Assembly (NCBI RefSeq): GCF_013364355.1
Contig: NZ_CP054931.1
Location: 2,852,001 to 2,916,000 of the forward strand
Direction: 5' to 3'
Origin: Stenotrophomonas sp. NA06056
Lineage (GTDB): Bacteria > Pseudomonadota > Gammaproteobacteria > Xanthomonadales > Xanthomonadaceae
DNA: 64,000 bases
Shown piece by piece: positions 38,044 through 46,501 of the stretch (position 1 is the stretch's first letter; the number at the start of each line of letters is the position of its first letter). Position numbers and translations under genes: made by a program. Below the pieces are notes generated by a model, which was not told the origin of the DNA, made no database searches, and saw nothing but the letters and a program-made list of their open reading frames with translations.

Positions 38044-38337
38044 ATGGCCCTGCTGCGACTGCGAATTACTGGAACCGAAGACGATGCCCGTGCGATCAGC
38101 GACCTGCTGCTAGGCCTGGAAGGCATCGAACACGTCGAAGAGACCGACGACCTGATGCCGCACATGGATGACGATGATTCCAGCTCGGCCGGGCTGTCCG
38201 ACGACATCGGCCCGGGGACCCACGAACTGGAAGTGGAAGTGGGCAACGAAAGCACCGCACAGAAGGTGCGCGATGCGGTGCAGGAGCTGGCATTGGAACT
38301 GGATGTGTTCGTCGAGTACGAGACCGACGAAGGCTGA
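38044..38337 (+). CDS. Conserved small acidic protein
   Basis: A 97-residue strongly acidic protein (MALLRLRITGTEDDARAISD; MPHMDDDDSSSAGLSDDIGP). The pattern suggests a small alpha/beta ferredoxin-like fold with an acidic loop. No signal peptide or named domain is recognised. It lies 69 bp after the LysR gene and may share its transcript. Confidence 0.65.
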   Translation: MALLRLRITGTEDDARAISDLLLGLEGIEHVEETDDLMPHMDDDDSSSAGLSDDIGPGTHELEVEVGNESTAQKVRDAVQELALELDVFVEYETDEG

Positions 38338-38379
38338 GTTGCAGGAGTGCCAGCCAGCGGCCGGCACTCCCTCTTCCGG

Positions 38380-39192
38380 TCAGGTTTTCGGCGGCAGCTT
38401 GCGGCGGCGGCGACGGATCAGTGCACGGACGATCCAGGCCATTACCAGCGCCACCAGGCCCACCGGCAGCAATGCGGCCGCAGCACGGATCAGGACTGCC
38501 ACGCTGGTGCTGAGAATGCTGCCGGACTCGCTCAGCGCTTCGCCGATCTCGCTGCGGCTGCGCTGGCCCGAGGTGGTGTCGAAATGCATCGTCACCAGCT
38601 GGGTATCGATGCGCCTGCGCTGCTGCGCCGAATCCCTGTTGGCCTGCTCGACACCCGCTTCGATCTCCGAAAGCCGCGTGGTGATCGCCATCAGGTCTTC
38701 GATCTTCAGATCCTTGCGGTCCTGGTAGGACAGCAACCGCGCATGCTCCTTCTCCAGCCGAGCCTTGGTCAGCGCGGTGTCGGCCACCTGCTGGGCCAGG
38801 TCCTCGGCACGGGTGTTGCGCGCCTGCAGCTTGCCACCTTCGCCGGCCAGGCCGATCAGCGATTCCACGCCCTTCGGTGCGATGCGGACCTTGACCTGAC
38901 CGCTGGGCTGCTCACCACTGCGCTGATCAACCTGCAGTACCGCACAATCCCCGAACTTCCCGCTTTGGCAGGCCTGTGCGACCTGCTGGATGCGCGGCGC
39001 GATCTGCGCCGCTTCCAGCTGCACCTGCACATCGTGCTCATACGCCAGGAAAGCGCCTTCAGGCGAGGCTACGCCCGCTTCGGCAGCACCACCGGCATCG
39101 GCGGCCCTCTCACCCTGTTTGGCACAGGCAGCCAACGCCAGCAGCAATGCCGGCACGATCATCGCGCGCGTCCACGCGCGACGCGCCGTCAT
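38380..39192 (-). CDS. DUF4349 domain lipoprotein
   Basis: A 270-residue protein with a lipoprotein signal (PALLLALAACAKQ, lipobox LAAC at about residues 19-22). A DUF4349-type domain follows (VKVRIAPKGVESLIGLAGEG, LQARNTRAEDLAQQV, a coiled coil LEKEHARLLSYQDRKDLKIE, QRRRIDTQLVTMHFD). It ends with a transmembrane helix near the C-terminus (LLPVGLVALVMAWIVRALI) and a basic tail. The function of this family is unknown. ATG overlaps the GFA gene stop by 4 bp. Confidence 0.8.
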   Translation of the reverse strand: MTARRAWTRAMIVPALLLALAACAKQGERAADAGGAAEAGVASPEGAFLAYEHDVQVQLEAAQIAPRIQQVAQACQSGKFGDCAVLQVDQRSGEQPSGQVKVRIAPKGVESLIGLAGEGGKLQARNTRAEDLAQQVADTALTKARLEKEHARLLSYQDRKDLKIEDLMAITTRLSEIEAGVEQANRDSAQQRRRIDTQLVTMHFDTTSGQRSRSEIGEALSESGSILSTSVAVLIRAAAALLPVGLVALVMAWIVRALIRRRRRKLPPKT

Positions 39193-39545
39193 CGCGACGC
39201 TCCGTCAAACGAGGTGATCGACAATCCACCCAGCTCGACCTGCGGCAGGCAGCGCACGTTGATCGCCACCATCGGCAGGCCGCTGCGCGGGTCCACCGCC
39301 TCGCTGTACGGCGCGGTGCCGCACTCACGGCAGTGATGGTGATCGATGTTGTGGGTGTTGAACTGGTAGGTCGCCACATCGGCAATGTCGGTGCCCAGCT
39401 GGAACGCCTCGCGCGGGGCGAACCAGAGCAGGCTGCCGCGGCGCCGGCACATCGAGCAGTTGCAGTCGATGACGTCCTTGATGGGTGCATCAGCCCGCAC
39501 CGTGAATGCGATCCTGCCGCAATGGCAGCTTCCCTGGTATTCCAT
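39189..39545 (-). CDS. GFA (CENP-V/GFA domain) family protein
   Basis: A 118-residue zinc-binding protein of the glutathione-dependent formaldehyde-activating enzyme family. The Cys pattern is complete: GSCHCGRIAF near residue 6, CNCSMCRRRGSLLWFAPRE, and HHCRECGTAPYSEA. Many members have no proven role, so formaldehyde activation is not assumed. It is translated just ahead of the DUF4349 lipoprotein, with a 4-bp overlap. Confidence 0.88.
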   Translation of the reverse strand: MEYQGSCHCGRIAFTVRADAPIKDVIDCNCSMCRRRGSLLWFAPREAFQLGTDIADVATYQFNTHNIDHHHCRECGTAPYSEAVDPRSGLPMVAINVRCLPQVELGGLSITSFDGASR

Positions 39546-39658
39546 GTCCTGCGCTCCGCTGGAGGGTCCTTGAGTACGCCCATGGTAATCCTATGGCACG
39601 GGGACAAAGCCGCCCCGGGGGCCTATGCTCGGAGATTGATCCCAGTACAGGAACGCCG

Positions 39659-41467
39659 ATGCGCCCGCATCTCCTTGCCCTCGCCCTGGTCGCCGCCCTC
39701 GCCGGTTGCCAGCCGGCCGATGCCCCGACCAACGGTTCCACCCCGGCTGCCAGCCAGCAGGCCGGCGATGCCGCCGTCGATGCCGCCTTCGCCGACCTGT
39801 CCAAGCGCGCTCTGGACACCTGGATGCAGCTGTCCCCGGTCAGCGCCACCCAGATCGGCGACCACCGCTATGACAGCGAGATCGACGACCTGAGCGCGGC
39901 CGGCCAGCAGAAGACCGTGGACGCCTACAAGGGCCTGCTGGGCGAGCTGGACAAGATCGACGTCGCCAAGCTGGGCCGCGAGAACCAGGTGGATGCCGCG
40001 ATCCTGCGCAACCAGCTGCAGTCGGAAATCTGGAACGCCGACGTCATGCAGTCCGGCAAGTGGGACCCGCAGCTGTACAACGGCATTGCCGGCAGCGCGA
40101 TCTACGGCCTGATGGCGCGCGAGTTCGCACCGCTGCCGGAGCGCCTGAAGGCGGCCACCGCGCGCATGGAGAAGCTGCCGGCGATCTTCGCCCAGGCACG
40201 CGAGAACCTGGACCCGGCACGTGTACCGAAGATTCACGCCGAGACCGTTGCCAAGCAGAACAAGGGCATCCTCAGCATCGTCGATACCTTCATCACCCCG
40301 CACATCGGCGAGCTGCCGCAGGCCGACCAGCAGCGCCTGCAGGCCGCCATCGACGGCCTGAAGAAGGCCGTGGACGAGCAGCAGACCTGGCTGGACAAGA
40401 CCCTGGTGCCGAATGCCAAGGGCGACTTCCGCATCGGTGCGGAGAAGTACGACCAGAAGCTGAAGTTCGCGCTGAATTCCTCGCTGTCGCGACAGGAGAT
40501 CGGTGAGCGTGCGCGCGCCGAACTGAAGCGCGTGCGCGAGGACATGTACGGCATCGCGCAGACCGTGCTGAAGGACAAGCCGGGCGCACCGGACATGCCG
40601 GCGCAGCCGACCGACGAACAGCAGCAGAAGGCGATCGAGGCTGCGTTGGAGCTGGCCTACGCCGACAAGCCGGCGCGCGACAAGGTGGTCGACGATGCCA
40701 AGGCCGCACTGGAGCAGTCCACCGCGTTCGTGCGCGAGCACGACCTGATGACCCTGCCCGACGCGCCGGTGGACATCATCCTGATGCCGGAATTCCAGCG
40801 TGGCGTGGCCGTGGCCTACTGCGATTCGCCGGGCCCGCTGGACAAGAACCTGAAGACCTTCTACGCCGTGTCGCCGATTCCGGACGACTGGAACGACAAG
40901 CAGGTCGACTCGTTCCTGCGTGAGTACAACTCGCGCATGATCCACTTGCTGAGCATCCACGAAGGCACCCCGGGCCACTACCTGGAAGGCTGGCATTCGG
41001 CCAAGTTCCCCTCCACCCTGCGTGCCGTGCTGCGTTCGGGCCTGTTCGCCGAAGGTTGGGCGGTCTACACCGAGCGCATGATGCAGGAGCAGGGTTACCT
41101 CAACAACGACCCGCTGTTCCACCTGGTGCAGCTGAAGTTCTACCTGCGCACGATCTCCAACGCGATCCTCGACCAGGGCGTGCACGTGGACAACTGGGAT
41201 CGCGAGAAGGCGATGCACCTGATGACCCACGACGCCTTCCAACAGGAAAGCGAAGCCTCGGGCAAGTGGGTGCGTGCGCAGCTGACCTCGGCACAGCTGC
41301 CGACCTACTTCGTCGGTGCGCAGGAACACTTCGACACCCGCAAGGCGATGCAGGACAAGCTGGGCGACAAGTTCAACCTGAAGGCCTACCACGACCAGAT
41401 GCTGTCCTACGGCGCGCCGCCGGTGCGCTTCGCCCGCCAGCTGATGCTGGACCAGCCGATCCAGTAA
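39659..41467 (+). CDS. DUF885 family lipoprotein (metallopeptidase-like)
   Basis: A 602-residue exported lipoprotein (MRPHLLALALVAALAGCQPA, lipobox LAGC). The DUF885 domain covers nearly all of it and has the HExxxxH-type motif IHEGTPGHYLEGWHSAKFP at about residues 438-456, followed by GLFAEGWAVYTERMMQEQG with a likely third ligand Glu. Members are thought to be peptidases; activity here is inferred. ATG 39659 is the only start that gives a signal peptide. A hairpin terminator follows. Confidence 0.87.
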   Translation: MRPHLLALALVAALAGCQPADAPTNGSTPAASQQAGDAAVDAAFADLSKRALDTWMQLSPVSATQIGDHRYDSEIDDLSAAGQQKTVDAYKGLLGELDKIDVAKLGRENQVDAAILRNQLQSEIWNADVMQSGKWDPQLYNGIAGSAIYGLMAREFAPLPERLKAATARMEKLPAIFAQARENLDPARVPKIHAETVAKQNKGILSIVDTFITPHIGELPQADQQRLQAAIDGLKKAVDEQQTWLDKTLVPNAKGDFRIGAEKYDQKLKFALNSSLSRQEIGERARAELKRVREDMYGIAQTVLKDKPGAPDMPAQPTDEQQQKAIEAALELAYADKPARDKVVDDAKAALEQSTAFVREHDLMTLPDAPVDIILMPEFQRGVAVAYCDSPGPLDKNLKTFYAVSPIPDDWNDKQVDSFLREYNSRMIHLLSIHEGTPGHYLEGWHSAKFPSTLRAVLRSGLFAEGWAVYTERMMQEQGYLNNDPLFHLVQLKFYLRTISNAILDQGVHVDNWDREKAMHLMTHDAFQQESEASGKWVRAQLTSAQLPTYFVGAQEHFDTRKAMQDKLGDKFNLKAYHDQMLSYGAPPVRFARQLMLDQPIQ

Positions 41468-41496
41468 ACCTGCGTCATGCATGGATGGAAATAAAG

Positions 41497-41522
41497 GACG
41501 GCCCGGGGCAACCCGGGCCGTC
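41497..41522 (+). terminator. Terminator after the DUF885 gene
   Basis: 11-bp stem GACGGCCCGGG (41497-41507), loop GCAA, CCCGGGCCGTC (41512-41522), with a weak T tract (TGCTT). Confidence 0.7.
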
Positions 41523-41553
41523 TGCTTATCGGTGACCGCCCCAGCGCAGGCGT

Positions 41554-41582
41554 GATTCCCTCTGGGCAAGCCCATGGGAATC
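41554..41582. repeat. Inverted repeat upstream of a small membrane protein gene
   Basis: GATTCCC-TCT-GGGC (41554-41567), loop AA, GCCC-AT-GGGAATC (41570-41582): 11 paired bases with one internal bulge. It could be an operator or a transcript hairpin; nothing else is seen in this gap. Confidence 0.4.
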
Positions 41583-41644
41583 CTGCGATGATCCGCGGCC
41601 CCGGCGTGCGCTGCACGCTGATGTGCCACCTGCATGGAAGCTGC

Positions 41645-42130
41645 ATGAATATTGAATTCTTCGGGATGTCGATCACGCCGAGCAGTCGCCGCGGGCGATG
41701 GATCGTCTACGGCTCGATCGCGTTGTTCGTGCTGGTGATGCTGGTGATGATCCCGCAACGCAGCCGCGCGGATCGACGCGACATCGAGCGCATCGCCGGT
41801 TTTGATTTCCCGGCCGGCCTCAGCTCCCGCTGGGACACGGGAACCCACAGGCCGCGAAGCGGCATCCGCCTCGACCTCGGTAACGACCGGATCAGATCAC
41901 TGGGCTACCGCCTGCCCGCTGACCTCGCGCGGGGGCTGATGCGCACCTGCCGCCAGCGTGGCGGACTGCTGCTCGAAGCTGATGACGCGCGCAGGCAGTT
42001 CCCGGAGCTGGCCTCGCGGATCAGCTGGAATGATCCTGTCTGCATCCGCAGCGAGCAGCGCCCGCGCCGGGCGGTGGCACTGCTGCAGGACACGACCCTC
42101 TCGATCCAGATCCATTACCCGACTCCCTAG
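41645..42130 (+). CDS. Hypothetical protein with one transmembrane segment
   Basis: A 161-residue protein. An N-terminal stretch SSRRGRWIVYGSIALFVLVM then LVMIP is a single membrane anchor, with the remaining 120 residues probably periplasmic (FPAGLSSRWDTGTHRPRSGI, CRQRGGLLLEADDARRQFPE). The start at 41645 has GGAAG nine bases upstream; ATG 41666 is possible. I recognise no family. The PL5 lyase gene follows 54 bp later on the same strand. Confidence 0.55.
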   Translation: MNIEFFGMSITPSSRRGRWIVYGSIALFVLVMLVMIPQRSRADRRDIERIAGFDFPAGLSSRWDTGTHRPRSGIRLDLGNDRIRSLGYRLPADLARGLMRTCRQRGGLLLEADDARRQFPELASRISWNDPVCIRSEQRPRRAVALLQDTTLSIQIHYPTP

Positions 42131-42184
42131 GTCCCCCGACGGCCGTTCATGGGCGTACCCTGCAGGCTGTGACGCGGAGGCCCC

Positions 42185-43183
42185 ATGCAGCTGACGATAC
42201 GCCCCCTCCTGCTGCTTGCCGCGCTGCTGGCCACCGCAAGTGCCGGTGCGACCTGCCCCGCGCCGCCGCGCGGCGAGCCCGACATCCGCGCCCTGGGCTA
42301 TTACACCGACAAGGCCGGTTCGCAGATCGACCCTGCACGGCAGCAACAGAACAGAGACGCCACCGCGCCACTGGACCGCTACGCCGCCGACGTGGCCCGC
42401 ATGAGCGATGACTACCTGCGCAACGGTGACCCCGCCGCCGCGCAATGCACGCTGGCCTGGCTCGACGCTTGGGCGAAGGACGGCGCCATGCTCGGGCAGA
42501 TGGTGCGCGTCAACAACGACCAATCGTTCTACATGCGGCAGTGGATGCTCGATGCCGTGGCGATGGCGTACCTGAAGGTGCACGACCAGGCCGGCGCCGG
42601 GCAGCGCGCGCGCATCGATCCATGGCTGCGGCAGCTGGCCCAGGCCAACCTGGCGTATTGGGTCAACCCGAAACGGCGCCGCAACAACCACTTTTACTGG
42701 ACCGGCCTGGGCGTGCTCGCCACTGGCCTGGCTATAGATGACGACGCCTTGTGGCAGGCCGGCCGTGCCATCTTCCAGAAGGGCATCGATGACATCCAGG
42801 CCGATGGCAGCCTGCCGCTGGAAATGGCGCGCGGGCAGCGCGCCCTGCACTACCACGACTACGCGCTGGCACCACTGGTGATGATGGCCGAACTGGCGCG
42901 TCTGCGCGGCCAGGACTGGTACACCGGCAACGACCACGCCATCGACCGGCTCGCGCGGCGGGTCATCGAGGGCGGCACCAACCCGGCGTGGTTCAACGAA
43001 CAAGCGGGCGTCGAACAACAGTCGCTACAGGTCAGCGGCTGGGTGGAGTTCTACCGCTTGCGCTCACCGGATGGTGGTCTATTCGACGCAGTGCACGCAC
43101 GCGGCCCGTTCCACTCGCCCCGACTGGGCGGCGACCTTACGTTGATGGCCGCGCACGGCATCGTGCGCACGCCATTGCGATAG
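42185..43183 (+). CDS. Alginate lyase family (PL5) polyuronate lyase
   Basis: A 332-residue secreted enzyme (signal peptide MQLTIRPLLLLAALLATASA) of polysaccharide lyase family 5, which cleaves mannuronate-type uronic acid polymers by beta-elimination. The helical-toroid catalytic motif RRRNNHFYWTGLG has Asn168 and His169; SLPLEMARGQRALHYHDYAL supplies Arg216 and Tyr223 as further candidate active-site residues. It matches the broad-specificity PL5 lyase known from S. maltophilia (Smlt1473). No alginate biosynthesis genes are nearby, so a catabolic or self-/host-polymer role is likelier than biosynthetic editing. Confidence 0.92.
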   Translation: MQLTIRPLLLLAALLATASAGATCPAPPRGEPDIRALGYYTDKAGSQIDPARQQQNRDATAPLDRYAADVARMSDDYLRNGDPAAAQCTLAWLDAWAKDGAMLGQMVRVNNDQSFYMRQWMLDAVAMAYLKVHDQAGAGQRARIDPWLRQLAQANLAYWVNPKRRRNNHFYWTGLGVLATGLAIDDDALWQAGRAIFQKGIDDIQADGSLPLEMARGQRALHYHDYALAPLVMMAELARLRGQDWYTGNDHAIDRLARRVIEGGTNPAWFNEQAGVEQQSLQVSGWVEFYRLRSPDGGLFDAVHARGPFHSPRLGGDLTLMAAHGIVRTPLR

Positions 43184-43192
43184 CCGTCTGTA

Positions 43193-44446
43193 TCAGCGAC
43201 GCTCCCGCTGCAGCAGCTGCTGGAATTGGGCACTGCTGCAACCTTGCTCAGCACAGCCCGGCAAGGGCAGCTCGACGCGGCCCGGCGGCTGTGCATCGGT
43301 CAGCGGCAGCGCTTCGCGCAGCTGCGTGGTGGTCGGGTAGACATAGGTCAGGCGGATCCGCTCCACGCCGCTGTGGCGGTCACGCCAGCGCTCGAACTGC
43401 AGCAGGCCACCGATCGGCGTCTTTTCGTACTGGCCTGGCAGCGCGTAGTCCGAGATGCCCAGCGCGGCCAGCACCGAGCCGATATTGGAATCGTGACCGA
43501 CCAGCAGCGTTACCTTCGGCGACGCCGGCGCTTGGAACAGTGCCGCAACGTGCGACAGCAACGGAGCCGCCACGTCGCGCGCCACTTCCGGCGTGCCGAA
43601 CAGGATGTCCTGGTACCCATTACGGACCCGCGCCAAGGCCTGCCACTGCGCATCGTCCTGCAACCTGCCCCACCCCACTGCAGTGCCTGCGGCGTTCTGG
43701 TACTCCTCCATCAACAGCGCATCGACCATGCCGTTGGCCAGGGCCAGCGAGCCGGTGGCGCCGGGCTCCTTGCCCGCCTCCACGCGGAACGTGCTGTCGT
43801 CCGCGCGCAGCGTGCACGGGCGGCGCCCCATGCAAGCCGGCGATGCCGCGTGGTCGACCACGTCATCCACCACCTGCAGGTCCGCACCCAGCTGCGCCTT
43901 CGCGTCGGCCTTCTGCATGGCACGCAGCGCGCGGCGCTGGAAACCGGCGTCATCGCGATGGATCACTGGATCGAACAGCGGGTCCATCGTGCCCAGCGGC
44001 CTGCGCTGCTCCACCGTCACGTGGCAGCCCGGGAATGCGCCGGCGATGAAGAACTGCGCGGTCGCCTGGGTACGCTGCAGGCTGTTGGCGTGCGCGTGGA
44101 AGTCGCCCGGCTGCGGGCAGCCCGTTGCCGGCAGCAGCTGTGCCTGCCGCAGCCACTGGCCCAGGTAGCGGCCCATGTAGACCTCGAGCACACCGCCCTT
44201 GGTGGTCAGCTCGCCCGGCGCGACGTCCCAAGCTGCCCAGCGGTCCGCCGCAGCCTCGGCCAGCGCGCCGGAAGACACAAGTGGCGCGCGCAGGTTGTGG
44301 CGACTGAGCAGCACGACCTGCTGCAACTGCTCGTCCCCCACTGGACGGCCAGCCAGCGCGCCAGGTGCAGCCGCCACGGGCTGGATGGCAATGCCGGCAA
44401 CCAGGGCCACTGCAAGCAACAGGCCGCGAAAGAAGTGGCAGGGCAT
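43193..44446 (-). CDS. Histidine acid phosphatase (glucose-1-phosphatase/phytase-like)
   Basis: A 417-residue exported phosphatase. The active-site motif is SRHNLRAP (Arg49-His50), the RHNLRAP variant typical of Agp-type glucose-1-phosphatases. The C-terminal proton-donor motif is VGHDSNIGSVLAALG near residue 314, and eight or more Cys could form disulfides. The start at 44446 (MPCHFFRGLLLAVALVAGIA) gives a proper signal peptide; the frame is open to 44533. It is convergent with the PL5 lyase gene, with 9 bp between. Confidence 0.85.
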   Translation of the reverse strand: MPCHFFRGLLLAVALVAGIAIQPVAAAPGALAGRPVGDEQLQQVVLLSRHNLRAPLVSSGALAEAAADRWAAWDVAPGELTTKGGVLEVYMGRYLGQWLRQAQLLPATGCPQPGDFHAHANSLQRTQATAQFFIAGAFPGCHVTVEQRRPLGTMDPLFDPVIHRDDAGFQRRALRAMQKADAKAQLGADLQVVDDVVDHAASPACMGRRPCTLRADDSTFRVEAGKEPGATGSLALANGMVDALLMEEYQNAAGTAVGWGRLQDDAQWQALARVRNGYQDILFGTPEVARDVAAPLLSHVAALFQAPASPKVTLLVGHDSNIGSVLAALGISDYALPGQYEKTPIGGLLQFERWRDRHSGVERIRLTYVYPTTTQLREALPLTDAQPPGRVELPLPGCAEQGCSSAQFQQLLQRERR

Positions 44447-44523
44447 GGCGATGACCGGGAGCGGACCAGCCTGCATTATCCGCCCGGTCGACCCGAGGCG
44501 ACGTTGCATCATCCGGCGTGAGC

Positions 44524-44545
44524 ATCCACGCATGGCGTGGACCTA
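44524..44545 (-). repeat. SMAG REP unit
   Basis: ATCCACGC-ATG-GCGTGGA-C ending CTAC (GTAG head on the minus strand). Confidence 0.75.
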
Positions 44546-44562
44546 CTGTCGTGCATCCATGG

Positions 44563-46395
44563 TTATTGCTCGGCGGCCACGAAGCCCCCGGTCTGCCGCG
44601 CCCACAAGCGCGCATAGAGGCCGCCGGCATCGATCAGTTCGGCATGGGTACCGGTCTCGACGATGCGGCCCTGGTCCATCACCACCAGCCGGTCCATGCG
44701 CGCGATGGTCGACAGGCGGTGCGCGATCGCGATCACCGTCTTGCCGCCCATCAATTCGTCCAGGTTGTCCTGGATCGCCGCTTCCACTTCCGAGTCCAGC
44801 GCCGAGGTCGCCTCGTCCAGCACCAGGATCGGCGCATCCTTCAGCAGCACGCGGGCAATCGCGATGCGCTGGCGCTGGCCACCGGACAGCTTCACGCCGC
44901 GCTCGCCGACATGCGCGTCGTAGCCACGACGCCCTTCGCCGTCGACCAGCGTATCGATGAACGCCTCCGCGCGCGCCTTGGCCACCGCCGCGCGCAGCTG
45001 CTCATCGGTCGCATCCGGGCGGCCGTACAGCAGGTTGTCGCGGATCGAACGGTGCAGCAGCGAGGTGTCCTGGGTGACCACACCGATCTGCTGGCGCAGG
45101 CTTTCCTGGGTGACGTAGGCGATGTCCTGATCGTCGATCAGGATGCGTCCACTTTCCAGGTCATACAGCCGCAGCAGCACGTTCACCAGCGTCGACTTGC
45201 CGGCACCGGACGGGCCGACCAGGCCAATCTTCTCACCCGGCTTCACCACCAGGTCCAGGCCAGCAATCACGCCGCCCTTCTTGCCGTAATGGAAATGCAC
45301 ATCCTGGAAATGCACACCGCCACGCGTCACCTGCAGCGGTACGGCATCCTCGCGATCCTGCACGGTCAGCGGCTGGGCGATGGTGGTGATGCCATCCTGC
45401 ACGGTGCCGATGTCCTCGAAGATGCCGTTGATGGTCCACATGATCCAGCCGGACATGTTGTGGATGCGGATCACCAGGCCGGTCGCCAGGGTGATCGCGC
45501 CAACGGTGATGTGGCCGCCGTTCCACAACCACAGCGCCAGGCCGCAGGTACCGGCGATGAGGAAACCGTTGACGATGGCGATGGTCAGGTCCATGCCGGT
45601 GGTGATCCGGGTCTGCGCGCGGTGCTTGACCACCAGTTCCTGGATCGAATCGGCGACATAGGCCTGTTCGCGGCCACCATGGGCGAACAGCTTCAGAGTG
45701 GGAATGTTGGTGTAGCCATCGACGATGCGTCCCATCGCCTTGGAGCGCGCCTCCGAGGCGATCCAGGCGCGTTGCTTCGCGCGCGGCACGAAGTAGATCA
45801 TGATCACCACGTAGGCCAGCAGCCACAGGATCAGCGGCACCATCAACCGCCAGTCGGCCTGCGCGAACAGGTACAGCGCGGTGCCGGTGTAGACCACGAT
45901 GTACCAGAGCGAATCGACCATCTGCACCGCCGACTCGCGCAGCGAGGTACCGGTCTGCATCACCCGGTTGGCCATGCTGCCGGCGAAGTCGTTCTGGAAG
46001 AAGCTCAGGCTCTGCCGCACCACGTAGTTGTGCATCAGCCAGCGCGACCGGTTGCTCAGCCCCGGCACGATGGCCTGGTTGACCAGCAGATTGTGCAGGC
46101 CGACCAGGATCGGGCGCGCGATGACCGTGATGAACAGCATCCAGCCGAGCGTGTCGGCATGGCGCTGGAAGAAGTCCGCGCCGGGCTGCTCGGCGACCAT
46201 GTCGACGATGCGGCCGAGGAAATCGAACATCGCCACTTCCACCAGCGCCAGCAGCAGGCCGGCGATCAGGGTGGCCAGCAGCACCGGCCATACCGGCCGC
46301 AGGTAGTGCAGGTAGAACGGCACCACGGTGCGCGGCGGCATGCGCCCGTCAATGGGCGGAAACACCGGAATCAGGGATTCAAACCAACGGAACAT
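44563..46395 (-). CDS. ABC transporter, fused permease/ATP-binding (exporter type)
   Basis: A 610-residue half-size ABC exporter. Six membrane helices lie in residues about 25-330 (PVLLATLIAGLLLALVEVAM; WYIVVYTGTALYLFAQADWR). The nucleotide-binding domain has Walker A VGPSGAGKSTLV, signature LSGGQRQRIAIAR, Walker B ILVLDEATSALD and H-loop IAHRLSTIARMDRL. It is related to MsbA-like and multidrug exporters; the substrate is unknown. The start at 46395 (MFRWFESLIPVF) fits family members. It stands alone, flanked by SMAG repeats. Confidence 0.93.
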   Translation of the reverse strand: MFRWFESLIPVFPPIDGRMPPRTVVPFYLHYLRPVWPVLLATLIAGLLLALVEVAMFDFLGRIVDMVAEQPGADFFQRHADTLGWMLFITVIARPILVGLHNLLVNQAIVPGLSNRSRWLMHNYVVRQSLSFFQNDFAGSMANRVMQTGTSLRESAVQMVDSLWYIVVYTGTALYLFAQADWRLMVPLILWLLAYVVIMIYFVPRAKQRAWIASEARSKAMGRIVDGYTNIPTLKLFAHGGREQAYVADSIQELVVKHRAQTRITTGMDLTIAIVNGFLIAGTCGLALWLWNGGHITVGAITLATGLVIRIHNMSGWIMWTINGIFEDIGTVQDGITTIAQPLTVQDREDAVPLQVTRGGVHFQDVHFHYGKKGGVIAGLDLVVKPGEKIGLVGPSGAGKSTLVNVLLRLYDLESGRILIDDQDIAYVTQESLRQQIGVVTQDTSLLHRSIRDNLLYGRPDATDEQLRAAVAKARAEAFIDTLVDGEGRRGYDAHVGERGVKLSGGQRQRIAIARVLLKDAPILVLDEATSALDSEVEAAIQDNLDELMGGKTVIAIAHRLSTIARMDRLVVMDQGRIVETGTHAELIDAGGLYARLWARQTGGFVAAEQ

Positions 46396-46475
46396 CGCAT
46401 TCCCTCGCCATCGATAGCCGGCGGAGTATCCCACGCCGCATGTGTACGCCGGCCGACGATCACCACCAGTTCCGG

Positions 46476-46498
46476 GTAGCGCCGGGCCATGCCCGGCG
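46476..46498 (+). repeat. SMAG REP unit
   Basis: GTAG plus CGCCGGGC-CAT-GCCCGGCG, nearly identical to the unit at 35925-35947. It lies 3 bp from the end of the serine hydrolase gene. Confidence 0.8.
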
Positions 46499-46501
46499 GC
46501 G

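Noticed and set aside
39623..41848. Long minus-strand frame opposite the DUF885 gene
   Set aside because: Antisense shadow; the + strand product has a lipobox and HEGTPGH motif.
44518..46479. Long + strand frame opposite the ABC transporter gene
   Set aside because: His/Gln/Arg-rich antisense translation; all ABC motifs are on the minus strand.
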